A stretch of 25,784 nt of DNA, taken from JAAYBG01 sp964411675. Its GTDB lineage: Bacteria; Bacillota_I; Bacilli_A; ML615J-28; CAG-698. The notes under the pieces were generated by a model. The model worked only from the letters and a program-made list of their open reading frames with translations, did no database searches and was not told the origin of the DNA. Of this stretch, positions 1-7,285 are shown piece after piece; positions within the stretch are counted from its first letter, which is position 1; every line of letters begins with the position of its first letter. Made by a program: the position numbers and the translations under genes. The DNA is taken from assembly GCA_964411675.1 (NCBI GenBank), contig CAYPLR010000023.1, forward strand, positions 1 through 25,784, read 5' to 3'.

Positions 1-76
1 AGTTTTTTATTGTTTTATTGCCTGTTTTTTTCAATAATACCTGTTATGATTTCATTTTATTGATAGATTTATTTTT

Positions 77-766
77 TTATTTTGAAGCGGTAACTAGCTC
101 ATAATCATTGGTAACAACAATATTTAAATTTCCGTTTTTCGCTCTAATATCATCAATCATTTTCTTTTGTAAACTCAAGTCTCTCATTTTAATTAGATAA
201 GTAAGTTCAATCAAAGAACCAAAATCGGTTAGCTTAATCCTTTTTAGTTGATAACCTTGAAGATATCGATCAAAAATCGGAGTAAATAAATCAACATAAT
301 TCAAATTCTCTGGAATTGTTATTTTGATTTTCAATGTATTAGGATCGGGATGATCTAATTTGACTAAATATAAGATTAATAAAACGATTAGAATAAAGGC
401 AGCAATCAGAATTGCAAATAAAAAGTATTCTAAACCAGCTGCAAAACCTATTGTTACTACAGTAAACAAAAACATTGCATCCTTAGTATCTTTAATACGA
501 GTTCTAAAACGAATTAAAACAAAAACGCCTCCCAAACTAAAGGCTTTCACAATATCGTTACTTACTAACATCATAACAATGGAAACAATAATGGGTAATA
601 ATACTAAAGTAGTAACAAAAGAACGGTCAAAGCCTTGTTTTCGCTTGATGAATGTATAAAAAAGAGCGAAGATAACCCCAAGGAATAGGGTTAATAGTAA
701 GCATAAAATGGTTTGTTTTAAGGTGATATTATCGGTAACATAGATTGTTGAAAAAAGATTGGTCAT
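77..766 (-). CDS. DUF4956 family integral membrane protein
   Basis: A 229-residue protein with an N-terminal half made almost wholly of hydrophobic segments (about residues 15-37, 49-68, 76-87 and 96-136), followed by a soluble C-terminal domain of about 90 residues. The short cytoplasmic-type stretch FIRFRTRIKDTKDAMF-like (around residues 85-100) between membrane segments is typical of the DUF4956 family. In other Bacillota such proteins are commonly encoded beside a VTC-domain protein, as here. Its ATG overlaps the stop of the upstream VTC gene by four bases, which implies translational coupling. The biochemical role is unknown. From context it probably works with the VTC protein at the membrane, perhaps as a channel or partner for its polymer product. 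No clear terminator is visible downstream before the window ends. Confidence 0.8.
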   Translation of the reverse strand: MTNLFSTIYVTDNITLKQTILCLLLTLFLGVIFALFYTFIKRKQGFDRSFVTTLVLLPIIVSIVMMLVSNDIVKAFSLGGVFVLIRFRTRIKDTKDAMFLFTVVTIGFAAGLEYFLFAILIAAFILIVLLILYLVKLDHPDPNTLKIKITIPENLNYVDLFTPIFDRYLQGYQLKRIKLTDFGSLIELTYLIKMRDLSLQKKMIDDIRAKNGNLNIVVTNDYELVTASK

Positions 767-1491
767 TTGTTTTTCTCCTTGCTATTAAAGCTGTTTTCTT
801 GTAATTGGATAAATGATTTTCCATATTTGGAAAAAGATTGACTATAAACATTCATTTCTGACAATGATTCAACCAACCATAAAGGTAGAGTGAAAGGAAA
901 TTTTACTTCCATAATCCAGTGGTCATCATCTAATATTGGTTGACCATTATCATTTGTGAAATTATTAAATTGAGTTTTTATCTGATGATCAAAGGTAATT
1001 CGTAAATTAGGATCGTTTTGATCGTAATATGCCATTCGCTCTGAACTGATTAAGCAGGATGGAGCAACATTATGATATTGTAAATAACCATTAATTTCAT
1101 TTACTACTTGATTGCTGAGAAAATCATCATAATGAAGACTCTTTTTGTGCTTTAAAAAATCTAAGCAATCTCCATAGATTACTTTAATTCGTCGTTTGTT
1201 GCCACGTTTTAGGTATTTCTTTTTTATTTCTAAATAGACAGTATCTTTTAAATTGGGAATTTTATTATAACTTCTAATTCGTAATTTTTCTTTGTAAATG
1301 GGATTGCTGATACTTTCACGAATAACGCTTTGGTTACTATCATCAAAATAAAGACTATATACTTTATAAGTCCCAGTACTGTTTTCATCCCTAGATAAGC
1401 GATCCCCATGTTTATCTTCAAACTCTTCTTTTTGTTTATTATCTAAAATAAATTTTCGTTCATAACGAGCAAATATTTGATTATCGTTCAT
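763..1491 (-). CDS. VTC-domain protein (polyphosphate polymerase-like)
   Basis: A 242-residue protein with the triphosphate-tunnel fold signature of the VTC domain. YERKF lies near residue 10, SLYFDD near 47, KLRIRSYN near 69, the basic strand YLEIKKK followed by KRGNKRR near 86-101, RITFDHQIK near 163, and IMEVKFP near 193. The alternating Arg/Lys and Glu residues match those that bind the triphosphate and metal in yeast Vtc4, which makes polyphosphate from ATP. Bacterial versions are annotated as polyphosphate polymerase domain proteins, but their activity is mostly inferred. Its start overlaps the previous gene's stop (TAATG) and its stop overlaps the DUF4956 start, so the three genes form one coupled operon. 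No CotH-type kinase gene, a frequent neighbour in other genomes, lies inside the window. Confidence 0.85.
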   Translation of the reverse strand: MNDNQIFARYERKFILDNKQKEEFEDKHGDRLSRDENSTGTYKVYSLYFDDSNQSVIRESISNPIYKEKLRIRSYNKIPNLKDTVYLEIKKKYLKRGNKRRIKVIYGDCLDFLKHKKSLHYDDFLSNQVVNEINGYLQYHNVAPSCLISSERMAYYDQNDPNLRITFDHQIKTQFNNFTNDNGQPILDDDHWIMEVKFPFTLPLWLVESLSEMNVYSQSFSKYGKSFIQLQENSFNSKEKNK

Positions 1492-3362
1492 TATTTTCTT
1501 CCTCCCATCATAGAGCTTTCACCGATACTAATGACTTTTTGAGATTGTTTATATGTCTTATATAAAGACCCATCTAGGTTATAAGTAGCATTGGTAAAAT
1601 ATCCGTTTTCTTCTTCTCCTGTAATGGTTCCTCCAATATAAATATCATAGCTGCGAAATAAATGAAGGTTAGGAGAAGATATGACAATAGATTGAAAACT
1701 TTTTTCTGGTTTAAATGCAGCAATCACTTTATTATTGCTATCTAAAATGCAAATTAATTTATTACTATTATAAGCGGAAGTGAAATTGACTAACACTCCA
1801 CACTGGGTAGAACTACTTGAAATATTTTCTGACATTCCGCTAGAACCAGCAACGATAAGAATACCTCCAGTTACTTTACACTCACTACCATAATCTAAAG
1901 CTCCATTCCCACTATTGGTTGGCCCATAAACGATGATTGTTCCTCCAGTGATAAGAATTCGGTCATTTGAATCTAACCCATCCCCACCAGAGTTTACATA
2001 CAAATAACCTCCACTAACTTTCAATAATCCAGATGAGGAAGTAGATTGATTTGTTTCTTGACGAAATCCCCCCATCTCTTCAGCACAATTAATATTAATT
2101 CCATCATCACTAGCAGTAATCTCTGTTTTTCCTCCCTTGATCGTAACATTGAGAGATTCTAAACCTTCGTAGGATTTTCCAATGATTACTGTTCCACCAG
2201 TAATGGTAATAGAGTTAGTAGCTTTGATTCCATCATCTTTGGTTGTAATTGTTAATTCACCATTTTGAATTGTAATTTCATTGTCCGCATTAAGGGCATC
2301 TGCACTGCTATCAATTTCTATAATCCCTTTTTGAATCAATATTTCATTTTCTGATTTGATTCCATTTTTTCCTGATGTTAAGGTGAGAATCCCTCCTGCT
2401 ATGATAATATGCTGATCACTATGAATGCTATCATCTTTGCTATTGATTGTGATGGTTCCTGCGTTTATAATTAGTGTTTCTTCTGTTTTGAGACCTTTCC
2501 CTGAATTTTGTTGAGTATTAGTATTATTGATTCCAGTTTGAATGATAAGAACTCCTTCTTCAATCCCTAGAGTGGAGGTTGTAGACATACCATCCCCAAA
2601 ACTAGAAATATTGATTTCGCCAGAAAAAATGGAGATATAACCCATTTTTTCGCTTTCATTAGAGGCTTTTATCCCATCATTTCCACTGTTTATCTGTAAA
2701 TTTACATTGAATATCTCTAAACCATCATTGACTTCAATACCATTATTAACGGCATCAATGATTATATGCGCATCAACAAGATATAAAGAGTCACAACAAT
2801 CAATGCCATTTTCAAATTGAGCTGTGATAGATAAGGATCCTGTTCCGTTAATTGTTATGTTATCACGGCTATAGATACACCCGGATGTTTGTATCGTTTC
2901 ACTACCATTACTATATTCATAAGGAATATTGCTATCACTCAAATAATTATTGGTATCTGATTGTAAATGAAGAATTGTTTTCTTTGCATCCTCAATGATA
3001 ATCGCTGGTCCTTGAGGAGAAGTGATGGAAACTCCATTAAGAATAAGAAAGACTGTTTGTTTGGAAGCAGCAATATAAATTTGATAATCATTTGTTATAC
3101 CACTAAGAACATAGGTTCCTCCCTCAGTAATAGTGATTCGTTCTTCTTCCATGAAAATAGAATCACTACAAGTAACACCATCATCAGTAAACTCAATAAA
3201 ATAGTTATTTTCTTTCGGTATATTACTTGTTAAGTCAATCTCATCAAGACTTTTTCTAATAGTTGTATCCACAGTGTTTACGTTAATAATCATTGTTATG
3301 ATTAAAATTCCCACAAATAGTAACAACAATAGATAACAATAGATTTTTTCTTTCTTTATCAT
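1491..3362 (-). CDS. Exported Cthe_2159-like beta-helix carbohydrate-binding protein
   Basis: A 623-residue protein with one N-terminal membrane or signal segment (about residues 9-27) and a long body of short repeated units. These have the pattern hydrophobic-x-hydrophobic, GxI or GGT, then D/N-G-I (for example NGIEVNDG, DDGIKATNS, GGDGLDSND), recurring about every 20-25 residues. This matches the DUF4353/Cthe_2159 family, a right-handed parallel beta-helix that in Clostridium thermocellum binds calcium and polygalacturonate or cellulose. It is probably anchored outside the membrane. It leads the triad with the VTC and DUF4956 genes, and its TAA overlaps the VTC start codon by one base. The ribosome binding site is AAAGGGG, rather far upstream of the ATG. 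Binding to sugar polymer or to the operon's own product is inference. Confidence 0.8.
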   Translation of the reverse strand: MIKKEKIYCYLLLLLFVGILIITMIINVNTVDTTIRKSLDEIDLTSNIPKENNYFIEFTDDGVTCSDSIFMEEERITITEGGTYVLSGITNDYQIYIAASKQTVFLILNGVSITSPQGPAIIIEDAKKTILHLQSDTNNYLSDSNIPYEYSNGSETIQTSGCIYSRDNITINGTGSLSITAQFENGIDCCDSLYLVDAHIIIDAVNNGIEVNDGLEIFNVNLQINSGNDGIKASNESEKMGYISIFSGEINISSFGDGMSTTSTLGIEEGVLIIQTGINNTNTQQNSGKGLKTEETLIINAGTITINSKDDSIHSDQHIIIAGGILTLTSGKNGIKSENEILIQKGIIEIDSSADALNADNEITIQNGELTITTKDDGIKATNSITITGGTVIIGKSYEGLESLNVTIKGGKTEITASDDGININCAEEMGGFRQETNQSTSSSGLLKVSGGYLYVNSGGDGLDSNDRILITGGTIIVYGPTNSGNGALDYGSECKVTGGILIVAGSSGMSENISSSSTQCGVLVNFTSAYNSNKLICILDSNNKVIAAFKPEKSFQSIVISSPNLHLFRSYDIYIGGTITGEEENGYFTNATYNLDGSLYKTYKQSQKVISIGESSMMGGRK

Positions 3363-3420
3363 TGGTTATTCTTAACCCCTTTCATGGTTTTATTTGGTAC
3401 TAAAATTATCAATCCATTCA

Positions 3421-3437
3421 CTTAAAGATATCTTAAG
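3421..3437. promoter_or_regulatory. Near-palindrome upstream of the VTC operon
   Basis: Read on the minus strand, CTTAAGATATCTTTAAG is a near-perfect palindrome about 60 bases upstream of the first gene of the VTC triad. It can also be read as two TTAAGN hexamers five bases apart, a spacing like that of Bacillus PhoP boxes, although the hexamer differs from the TTAACA-type consensus. It is a possible operator. No convincing -10 and -35 pair was found next to it. Confidence 0.35.
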
Positions 3438-3442
3438 AAATA

Positions 3443-3470
3443 AAAAAAACTCGAAATAAATCGAGTTTTT
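3443..3470 (-). terminator. Intrinsic terminator after rsmH and the 16-codon frame
   Basis: The minus strand reads ACTCGA, a six-base loop, TCGAGT and then a run of eight T. Flanking A/T runs extend the stem, so it could work in both directions. It ends the mraZ-rsmH unit and insulates the VTC operon. Confidence 0.85.
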
Positions 3471-3478
3471 CAGTAATC

Positions 3479-3529
3479 CTATTTTTTATTGGGTCGCGGT
3501 AAAATTGGTTTTGGTAATGGTCTAAACAT
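3479..3529 (-). CDS. Putative 16-residue proline-rich microprotein
   Basis: A short frame encoding MFRPLPKPILPRPNKK, ending in TAG. It starts 13 bases after the rsmH stop and ends nine bases before the terminator stem. The start is preceded by a full AGGAGG eight bases upstream, one of the best ribosome binding sites in the window. Five of 16 residues are proline and four are lysine or arginine. There is no hydrophobic segment, so it is not an FtsL relic, although ftsL normally holds this position. It may be a translated microprotein or a leader peptide whose proline codons slow ribosomes ahead of the terminator. I do not recognise the family. The evidence for translation is the ribosome binding site and the position only. 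Confidence 0.5.
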   Translation of the reverse strand: MFRPLPKPILPRPNKK

Positions 3530-3541
3530 GATAATATCCTC

Positions 3542-4474
3542 CTATAGTTTCTCTATTATTCTTAGTTTAGCACTATGTGCTCGATGATTTCTTGCTAATT
3601 CTTCTTCACCTGAGGTAATTACCTTATGATTTACCAAGCGATATTCACGAATGATATCTTTTTCTTTGATTGGTAATCCTCGAGGAATTTTAACATCTAC
3701 TTTATCTTTAAAGTTAGCTTTACAAATTTTATCTTCCAAAGAATGAAAACTAATCACAACAATTCTTCCTTGGGGGTTTAAAATGGTTAATGCATCTTGT
3801 AAAGATCTTTCAAAAACTTCTAGTTCATTATTGACCGCAATTCTTAGTGCTTGGAACACTTTTTTTGCTGGATGACCACCACTTCGACGAGCAGCAGCTG
3901 GAATTGCTTTTTTAATCACTTCTACCAGTTCGAAGGTTGTTGCTATTGGCTTTTTTTCTCGCTCAATGATAATTCTTTTCGCGATTCCTGGAGCAAAACG
4001 TTCTTCTCCATATTCATAGAATATCTTTTTTAATTCGCTAATTGAATAGCCGTTCACAATATCATAAGCTGTTAATCCTTGATTTTGATCCATTCTCATA
4101 TCGAGTTCTGCATCAAAATTATAACTAAATCCTCGTTCACCAATATCAAATTGAAAGGAAGATACGCCTAAATCATAAAGGATTCCATCCACCTTATTAA
4201 CACCTAAAATTTCAAGATGTTTCTTAATGTTAAGAAAGTTATCCTCAATAACTGCAAAATTATCGGAAATACTTGAGAGTCTTTCCTTGCCACGAAGAAT
4301 AGAATAGTTATCTTGATCAAAACAGTATAAAAATCCCTGAGCAGATAGTCTTCGAAGAATTTCGCTAGCATGTCCAGCACCCCCTAAAGTGCAATCAACG
4401 TAGATACCATTTGGATTAATATTTAATCCAGCAATTGCTTCATCCAGTAAGACAGGAATATGTTCATTTTGCAT
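3542..4474 (-). CDS. rsmH: 16S rRNA (cytosine-1402-N4)-methyltransferase RsmH
   Basis: A 310-residue SAM-dependent methyltransferase that modifies C1402 in the decoding centre of 16S rRNA. Visible motifs are the opening HIPVLLDEAIAGL, the SAM-binding loop YVDCTLGGAGHASEIL (about 25-40), GILYDLGVSSFQ, ERGFSY and MRMDQ, the HPAKKVFQALRIAVNNEL block, VISFHSLEDK, and the C-terminal HRAHSAKLRI. Length is normal for the family. It follows mraZ by eight bases, the standard start of the division and cell-wall cluster. Here, however, the cluster stops at a terminator after a tiny proline-rich frame instead of continuing to ftsL, pbp and mur genes. That shortened layout is unusual for a walled Firmicute and recalls Mollicutes-type lineages. 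Confidence 0.96.
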   Translation of the reverse strand: MQNEHIPVLLDEAIAGLNINPNGIYVDCTLGGAGHASEILRRLSAQGFLYCFDQDNYSILRGKERLSSISDNFAVIEDNFLNIKKHLEILGVNKVDGILYDLGVSSFQFDIGERGFSYNFDAELDMRMDQNQGLTAYDIVNGYSISELKKIFYEYGEERFAPGIAKRIIIEREKKPIATTFELVEVIKKAIPAAARRSGGHPAKKVFQALRIAVNNELEVFERSLQDALTILNPQGRIVVISFHSLEDKICKANFKDKVDVKIPRGLPIKEKDIIREYRLVNHKVITSGEEELARNHRAHSAKLRIIEKL

Positions 4475-4482
4475 AGGTTCAC

Positions 4483-4905
4483 CTATAACTTTAGGTTCTC
4501 ACTAATGTCATCTAAGTCTTGACTTCGATTGGCATCAATGGCTTCCCATTTGTCCTTTGCCCATATTTCTATCACATTACCAGCGCCTATAATAACGCAT
4601 TCTTTGGTAATTTCTGAGTATTTAATTAAATCAGTATCTATATTTATTCTACCTTGATTGTCCAGTTCCTTTTGGTAAGCATTTGCTAGAAAATATCGAC
4701 TAAATAATCGATTTTCTCTTTGATTGAATGGTAAATTAGTAATTTTATCTACTAATTTTTCCCAATCTGCTAACTTATATATCGTAATACATTTTTCTAT
4801 TCCTTTATTGATAATGAGTTCATTACCAAATTGTTTTCTGAATTCTTGTGGTATAACAAGACGGCCTTTTTCATCTAAATTATATCTATATTGTCCAATA
4901 AACAT
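4483..4905 (-). CDS. mraZ: Transcriptional regulator MraZ
   Basis: A 140-residue DNA-binding repressor of the division and cell-wall cluster, made of two SpoVT/AbrB-like swapped-hairpin repeats. The N-terminal half has MFIGQYRYNLDEKGRLVIP and the second half has YQKELDNQGRINID. The paired DxKGR / DxQGR signatures mark the DNA-contacting strands. MraZ usually assembles as a ring that grips repeated DNA boxes. The start is set at the ATG at 4905: it gives the family's canonical MF-G-Y opening, and the GTG 12 bases upstream is part of the GTGGAGG ribosome binding site and of the third operator repeat. It is followed by rsmH after eight bases and is preceded by a strong promoter overlaid with MraZ-type boxes, so autoregulation is very likely. 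Confidence 0.95.
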   Translation of the reverse strand: MFIGQYRYNLDEKGRLVIPQEFRKQFGNELIINKGIEKCITIYKLADWEKLVDKITNLPFNQRENRLFSRYFLANAYQKELDNQGRINIDTDLIKYSEITKECVIIGAGNVIEIWAKDKWEAIDANRSQDLDDISENLKL

Positions 4906-4911
4906 AATTGC

Positions 4912-4937
4912 CTCCACTTTTCCCCACTTGACCCCAC
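4912..4937 (-). promoter_or_regulatory. MraZ operator: three direct repeats
   Basis: The minus strand carries GTGGGG, four bases, GTGGGG, four bases, GTGGAG, an exact 10-bp period. This agrees with known MraZ sites (repeats of GTGGG separated by about five bases). The boxes run from about the transcription start to the ribosome binding site, and the third box is itself part of the Shine-Dalgarno region, so binding would block both initiation and early elongation. Confidence 0.88.
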
Positions 4938-4941
4938 TAAC

Positions 4942-4970
4942 ATTGTATTACATCAAAAATTAAATTGCAA
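4942..4970 (-). promoter_or_regulatory. Sigma-A type promoter of mraZ
   Basis: TTGCAA and TACAAT on the minus strand are separated by 17 bases. The MraZ boxes begin five bases downstream of the -10. Confidence 0.85.
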
Positions 4971-5000
4971 GCCTTTTTTGAAAAATATTTTAAATAAAAT

Positions 5001-5028
5001 AAAAAACACTCTATACGAGTGTTTTTAT
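5001..5028 (-). terminator. Intrinsic terminator after rpmF
   Basis: The minus strand reads ACACTC, a five-base loop, GAGTGT and then T6. It lies about 16 bases after the rpmF stop and separates the yceD-rpmF unit from mraZ. Confidence 0.88.
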
Positions 5029-5043
5029 TAAATAATTTTTCAA

Positions 5044-5355
5044 TTATTTTTCAGCAACTGCAGGTTTTTTTGCTGCTTTCTTTGCTTCTTTTTCTGCTTT
5101 TTTCTCAGCGCGCTTAGCTTCTTCTGCTTTTTGAGCTTCTTTAGCTTTTTCTTCAGGAGTTAATTCCTTCTCTTTTACCTTAATTTCTTTCACTAATTTT
5201 CCGTCATAATAACCACAAGCACTGCAAACGATATGAGCTAATTTCATTTCGCCACAATTAGGACAAACCATCATTCCTGGTGTTTCCATCTTGAAGTGAG
5301 TACGACGTAGACGTTTTCTTGTTTTAGAAGTACGTCTTTGTGGACAAATACTCAT
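5044..5355 (-). CDS. rpmF: Large-subunit ribosomal protein bL32 with a charged C-terminal extension
   Basis: The first 55 or so residues are a normal bL32 of the zinc-binding type: RRTSKTRKRLRRTHFKM, then CPNC (Cys31, Cys34) and CSAC (Cys44, Cys47), then GYYDGKLV. Typical bacterial L32 ends near residue 57-60. This one continues to 103 with a Lys/Glu/Ala-rich tail, predicted helical and possibly coiled, in which EEKAKEAQKAEEAKRAEKK is representative. It follows yceD by 18 bases, the standard pairing, and ends at a terminator. The tail is read through without a frameshift and has a clean TAA, so it appears real. What it does on the ribosome is unknown. Confidence 0.96.
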   Translation of the reverse strand: MSICPQRRTSKTRKRLRRTHFKMETPGMMVCPNCGEMKLAHIVCSACGYYDGKLVKEIKVKEKELTPEEKAKEAQKAEEAKRAEKKAEKEAKKAAKKPAVAEK

Positions 5356-5373
5356 TTCTAACTTTCACCTCTT

Positions 5374-5778
5374 TTAATCTTCTTCTAAACCTTCACTAGA
5401 AGGCGAGATAACTCGTATTGGTTTTTGTAATAAAATAGCTTCCCAAACCACATCTTGTAAATCAATGGTGTTTTTTTCAATCATCCATACATCTTCATCT
5501 TCAGCAACTACTTTGTCGAAGATTTCTACTGTATTGATTGTAATTGGAAACGGGACTTCTACTAGCGTTCTAGCACATTCTAAAACCAAAGTTCCTGTGA
5601 TGGTTAGTTCAAAACGAAACCGATCATCATAGAGATTTTGGCCAGTACCAGAAACATGAAACTCTTTTATATCAAGAATATCATCAATATTGATAATATA
5701 ATCCTTGAAATCATAAGTGGTTTCAAATGTAAAAGGCTTCCCATTGTATTTATATAGTTGTTGAAGGGACCATTTCAT
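5374..5778 (-). CDS. YceD/DUF177 family protein
   Basis: A 134-residue protein of the DUF177 (YceD) family, which is almost always encoded directly upstream of rpmF, as here. It is implicated in 23S rRNA accumulation or large-subunit assembly in plants and bacteria. Recognisable features are the central GTLVLECARTLVEVPFP segment, where the family usually has conserved Cys and Arg residues, and the acidic C-terminal region ending PSSEGLEED. It is short for the family (often 160-180 residues). The ATG has a good upstream context and a consensus promoter 25 bases further upstream. Its function in this organism is inferred from the rpmF linkage only. Confidence 0.85.
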   Translation of the reverse strand: MKWSLQQLYKYNGKPFTFETTYDFKDYIINIDDILDIKEFHVSGTGQNLYDDRFRFELTITGTLVLECARTLVEVPFPITINTVEIFDKVVAEDEDVWMIEKNTIDLQDVVWEAILLQKPIRVISPSSEGLEED

Positions 5779-5802
5779 ATTCTCTCACCAATAACCTTAT
5801 CT

Positions 5803-5831
5803 ATTATACAATAAACGCATATATAAGTCAA
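5803..5831 (-). promoter_or_regulatory. Promoter of yceD-rpmF
   Basis: TTGACT and TATAAT on the minus strand are separated by 17 bases, close to the sigma-A consensus. The transcript would have a leader of about 20 bases. Confidence 0.85.
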
Positions 5832-5907
5832 TTATTATTTATAAAACTTCTTTCAAAGCTTGTTATATTACAATCATACAATATAAACGAATATAATAAT
5901 AAATATT

Positions 5908-7188
5908 TTACGGTTTTAAACATGCAATTGGTATGACGTATACACCATCTTCTCGTTTATATGCGAATGAATCACTAGCGGTAATAACAGCTAAAAATTC
6001 AGGTTTTTTCATCTGTACTTGATCAATTTTTTCTTGTAATGATTTTAAAGTGAGAGCACCTTCATTAATTAATTTTTCGCCACCCAGTTTAATTTCAATT
6101 AAACCCCATCTGCCATCATTCAAATGAATAACTGCATCCGTTTCTAAACCTGATTTATCACGATAGTTATAGACATTTCCCTCTAATGATTGCGCATATA
6201 TCTTTAAATCCCTTAAAACTAAATTTTCAAAAAGTAATCCGAATGTATTCAAATCACCCATAAGATCATTCGGATTGGCATCTAAAATGGCTGTAGCAAT
6301 TGATGGGTCAACGAAGTGCTTGGTACTTGTAGTTCTAATTGCAGTTTTCGATCTAAGTCTAGGTGTCCAACTTTCTGTCTCATCAATAACAAATAATTTT
6401 GAAAATGCGTCGACATATGAGTTGACAGTTCTAATATCTTGAGTATCAACGTTTGATTCAATATCTTTTAATATTGTTGTCATATTTGCCGCAGTTGAAA
6501 CATTACGTGCATATGATTTTAAAATTGCTCTTGCTCGCTTAGGATTTCTTTTAATATCATCAACACTAGTAATATCGGATGAAACAAGTGTATTAACATA
6601 GTCTTTTGCATAATTTAGAGCAATGTCTTTGTTCTTTTCAATTACTGCACTGGGAAAACCACCTCTACAGATTAAATAAGCAATATCTTTTAACTGGTAT
6701 TGGTTTTTTCCTGACACATTACCCGCTTCATTAAATAATTGTTTTAAGGATACTTCTCCGCTGCTTTCATTGCTTTCCCACATGCTCATTGTACGCATTG
6801 TAATTTTTTTAATGCGTCCAATGCCACTATGCCTATCTTTATCCTCAATTGGCTTTGCAGATCCTGTCAATATAAATAGTCCCTTGCCAGAAAATTCATC
6901 AATATAATCTCTTATATAGTCCCATAGTTCAGGTATTTTTTGCCACTCATCAAATAGTAATGGTTTTTCTCCAGATAGTAACTTATCATCACCAATATTA
7001 GCAAGAATCTTATACTGGTTATATGTTGCTGGTTTTTGCAGTTTAACAACGCTTTTGGCAAATCTTTCCGAAGTTGTCGATTTACCACACCACTTTGGTC
7101 CTTCAATTACTATGCAGCCATTTGTTTTCATTGATTCTGTCATTATATTTTCAATTAATCTGGGTAGATATAGGGCATCTTTTTTCAT
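5908..7188 (-). CDS. AAA-type ATPase with DUF4143 domain
   Basis: A 426-residue protein. The Walker A motif GPKWCGKST lies at residues 30-38 and Walker B PLLFDEW near 85-91, followed by FILTGSAKP (sensor-like). A helical middle part leads to a C-terminal DUF4143 region with ENLVLRDLKIY, ETDAVI and WGLIEIKLGG, a spacing that resembles a PD-(D/E)xK nuclease-like fold. Such ATPases are abundant and patchily distributed in host-associated Bacillota and Bacteroidota; their role is unsettled (proposed defence, toxin-antitoxin or mobile). The start is set at the ATG at 7188, preceded by AGAGGTGAT. A longer frame from 7224 would run through the -10 element. It stands alone, flanked by ordinary genes, and is probably acquired cargo. 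No clear terminator is seen after it. Confidence 0.88.
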   Translation of the reverse strand: MKKDALYLPRLIENIMTESMKTNGCIVIEGPKWCGKSTTSERFAKSVVKLQKPATYNQYKILANIGDDKLLSGEKPLLFDEWQKIPELWDYIRDYIDEFSGKGLFILTGSAKPIEDKDRHSGIGRIKKITMRTMSMWESNESSGEVSLKQLFNEAGNVSGKNQYQLKDIAYLICRGGFPSAVIEKNKDIALNYAKDYVNTLVSSDITSVDDIKRNPKRARAILKSYARNVSTAANMTTILKDIESNVDTQDIRTVNSYVDAFSKLFVIDETESWTPRLRSKTAIRTTSTKHFVDPSIATAILDANPNDLMGDLNTFGLLFENLVLRDLKIYAQSLEGNVYNYRDKSGLETDAVIHLNDGRWGLIEIKLGGEKLINEGALTLKSLQEKIDQVQMKKPEFLAVITASDSFAYKREDGVYVIPIACLKP

Positions 7189-7211
7189 TATTAATATCAC
7201 CTCTTGCATAT

Positions 7212-7240
7212 AGAATACCTGCAAATGTATGTTTTGTCAA
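7212..7240 (-). promoter_or_regulatory. Promoter of the DUF4143 ATPase gene
   Basis: TTGACA and TATTCT on the minus strand are 17 bases apart. The perfect -35 is formed by the edge of the nearest of three direct repeats, so whatever binds the repeats would compete with, or recruit, RNA polymerase. Confidence 0.75.
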
Positions 7241-7285
7241 GTTTTCAATGCATGTTTTGTCATGTTTTTAATGCGTGTTTTGTCA
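7224..7285 (-). repeat. Three 16-bp direct repeats with a 23-bp period upstream of the ATPase gene
   Basis: The minus strand carries TGACAAAACAYRCATT at 7270-7285, 7247-7262 and 7224-7239. Spacers are seven bases (AAAAACA and GAAAACT). The start-to-start distance is exactly 23 bp. The gene-proximal copy overlaps the -35 element. The array ends about 15 bases before the ogt stop codon. This looks like an iterated operator rather than a CRISPR array, because the spacers are too short and similar to each other. Confidence 0.85.

Noticed and set aside
1..76. A gene or terminator at the left edge
   Set aside because: AT-rich sequence with T-runs but no stem followed by T's and no frame with a ribosome binding site; too little sequence to judge.
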